From: Verrucomicrobiota bacterium
GTDB taxonomy: Bacteria > Verrucomicrobiota > Verrucomicrobiia > Chthoniobacterales > UBA10450
Direction of reading: 5' to 3'
NCBI GenBank assembly: GCA_003217965.1
Contig: QHNB01000065.1
Location: 1-14,796, forward strand
DNA: 14,796 nt
Position numbers and translations under genes: made by a program. The notes beneath the pieces were generated by a model. The model was not told where the DNA came from. It ran no database searches and was given only the letters and a program-made list of their open reading frames with translations. This document shows, one piece after another, positions 14,226 to 14,796 of this stretch; the first letter of the stretch is position 1, and each line of letters starts with the position of its first letter.

Positions 14226-14796
14226 ATGCGCCGAATCTTTGTGCTTTCGGTTTCCCTTCTCGCCACCAGCGGTTTCGCGGTGGAATGGAAAGTAATGCAT
14301 GAACAGGACGGCGATTACGTCAGTTTCGCGAACGTCGCCCAGTTTTATCAGTTTCCGAATTATACCCGAGTCAACGGCGGTGTGGCCTTGAGGAGTGATC
14401 AGCGCGGAATCCGCGCGGAATCCGGTCGGAGCGAACTTTTCATTAACGGCGTTCGTTTCTTCACCAGTTTTCCCATTCTCAACAACGGCAGCGACAATCT
14501 CATCTCGGCCATGGATGTCATCAAAATCATCGAGCCGGTGCTGCGGCCGAGTCGTATCACTGGCGCCCAGCCAGTCGAGACTATCGTGCTCGATCCTGGC
14601 CATGGCGGAGTCGATCAGGGTGCAGCGAACTCGTGGGGCAGTGAGAAAGCCTTTACGCTCGATGTCGCGCTGCGCGCTCGGGATGCGTTGAGCCGCGCAG
14701 GATTCAAAGTCGAGATGACTCGTTCGTCTGATATTTCAGTATCGCTGGACGACCGCGTAAGTTTCGCCAACCGGTTTACACGTGCCGTCTTTATCA
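14226..14796 (+). CDS. N-acetylmuramoyl-L-alanine amidase (Amidase_3), 5' part
   Basis: This frame is open to the window edge (190 residues visible) and begins with a short signal peptide (MRRIFVLSVSLLATSGFAVE). Residues 21-110 form a small beta-rich N-terminal domain with INGVRFFTSFPI, which resembles the copper-amine-oxidase-like or AMIN-type segment ahead of many amidases. The catalytic Amidase_3 domain starts at ETIVLDPGHGGVDQGA (118-133). It includes His126 (zinc ligand), Glu140 in GSEKAFTLDVALRARDAL (second ligand), VEMTRSSD (162-169) and LDDRVSFAN (174-182). The next conserved 'S-I-H' zinc histidine would fall just beyond the edge. The enzyme cleaves the amide bond between MurNAc and the stem peptide in the periplasm, in cell separation or wall turnover. 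It is divergent from valS. Confidence 0.9.
   Translation, partial: MRRIFVLSVSLLATSGFAVEWKVMHEQDGDYVSFANVAQFYQFPNYTRVNGGVALRSDQRGIRAESGRSELFINGVRFFTSFPILNNGSDNLISAMDVIKIIEPVLRPSRITGAQPVETIVLDPGHGGVDQGAANSWGSEKAFTLDVALRARDALSRAGFKVEMTRSSDISVSLDDRVSFANRFTRAVFI
14402..14423 (+). repeat. Perfect 11-bp tandem duplication inside the amidase gene
   Basis: The unit GCGCGGAATCC occurs twice in direct succession (14402-14412 and 14413-14423). It lies in the coding region of the amidase around residues 60-67 (RGIRAESG). Eleven is not a multiple of three, so gain or loss of one unit would shift the frame. As written, both flanks stay in the amidase frame. Confidence 0.8.

Noticed and set aside
1..14796. 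Mobile element, CRISPR, tRNA/rRNA, phage or defence system
   Set aside because: I saw no transposase, integrase, regularly spaced repeats, cloverleaf-like sequence or defence-gene motif. The gene content is ordinary chromosomal, so no undescribed multi-gene system is claimed.

Overview
This window looks like an ordinary chromosomal stretch from a Gram-negative-type bacterium. The best guess is a member of Verrucomicrobiota, possibly a soil Chthoniobacterales lineage. That rests on the combination of a Bat (VWA/TPR/SH3) operon, a PilMNO cluster with weakly conserved PilN/PilO proteins, the style of the valyl-tRNA synthetase and a moderately GC-rich coding bias. The placement is inference; no 16S or other decisive marker is present.

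Layout. Positions 1-2796 (+) hold the distal end of a bat operon: the C-terminus of a BatB/BatC-type protein, then BatD and BatE, with BatD and BatE overlapping by ATGA. Positions 2926-4329 (+) hold a conserved protein of about 467 aa to which I cannot assign a function. Positions 4399-7100 (+) are a tightly packed type IV pilus / type II secretion-like assembly operon (PilM, PilN, PilO and a small exported PilP/GspB-like protein). It ends without the secretin gene that often follows. Positions 7226-8716 (+) encode an exported vanadium-dependent haloperoxidase/PAP2-type protein with its three active-site motifs intact.

Positions 8749-10785 (-) encode a full-length CstA-family transporter, divergent from a class I SAM methyltransferase (10877-11623, +). 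The 3' end of the methyltransferase gene overlaps that of valS by 50 bp. valS (11574-14128, -) is broken: its N- and C-terminal halves lie in different frames, and about 29 residues expected between the DTW and VTAPD segments are absent. That implies a deletion of about 85 nt. At the right edge, divergent from valS, an exported N-acetylmuramoyl-L-alanine amidase begins (14226, +) and runs out of the window.

Functionally the window mixes envelope biology (Bat complex, pilus/secretion inner-membrane platform, exported peroxidase-like enzyme, cell-wall amidase) with metabolism and housekeeping (CstA, methyltransferase, ValRS). I saw no tRNA, rRNA, CRISPR array, insertion sequence, phage gene or defence module. 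I found no convincing undescribed multi-gene system. The points most worth a second look are the broken valS, the unassigned 467-aa protein, and the pilus cluster that is followed by a haloperoxidase instead of a secretin.
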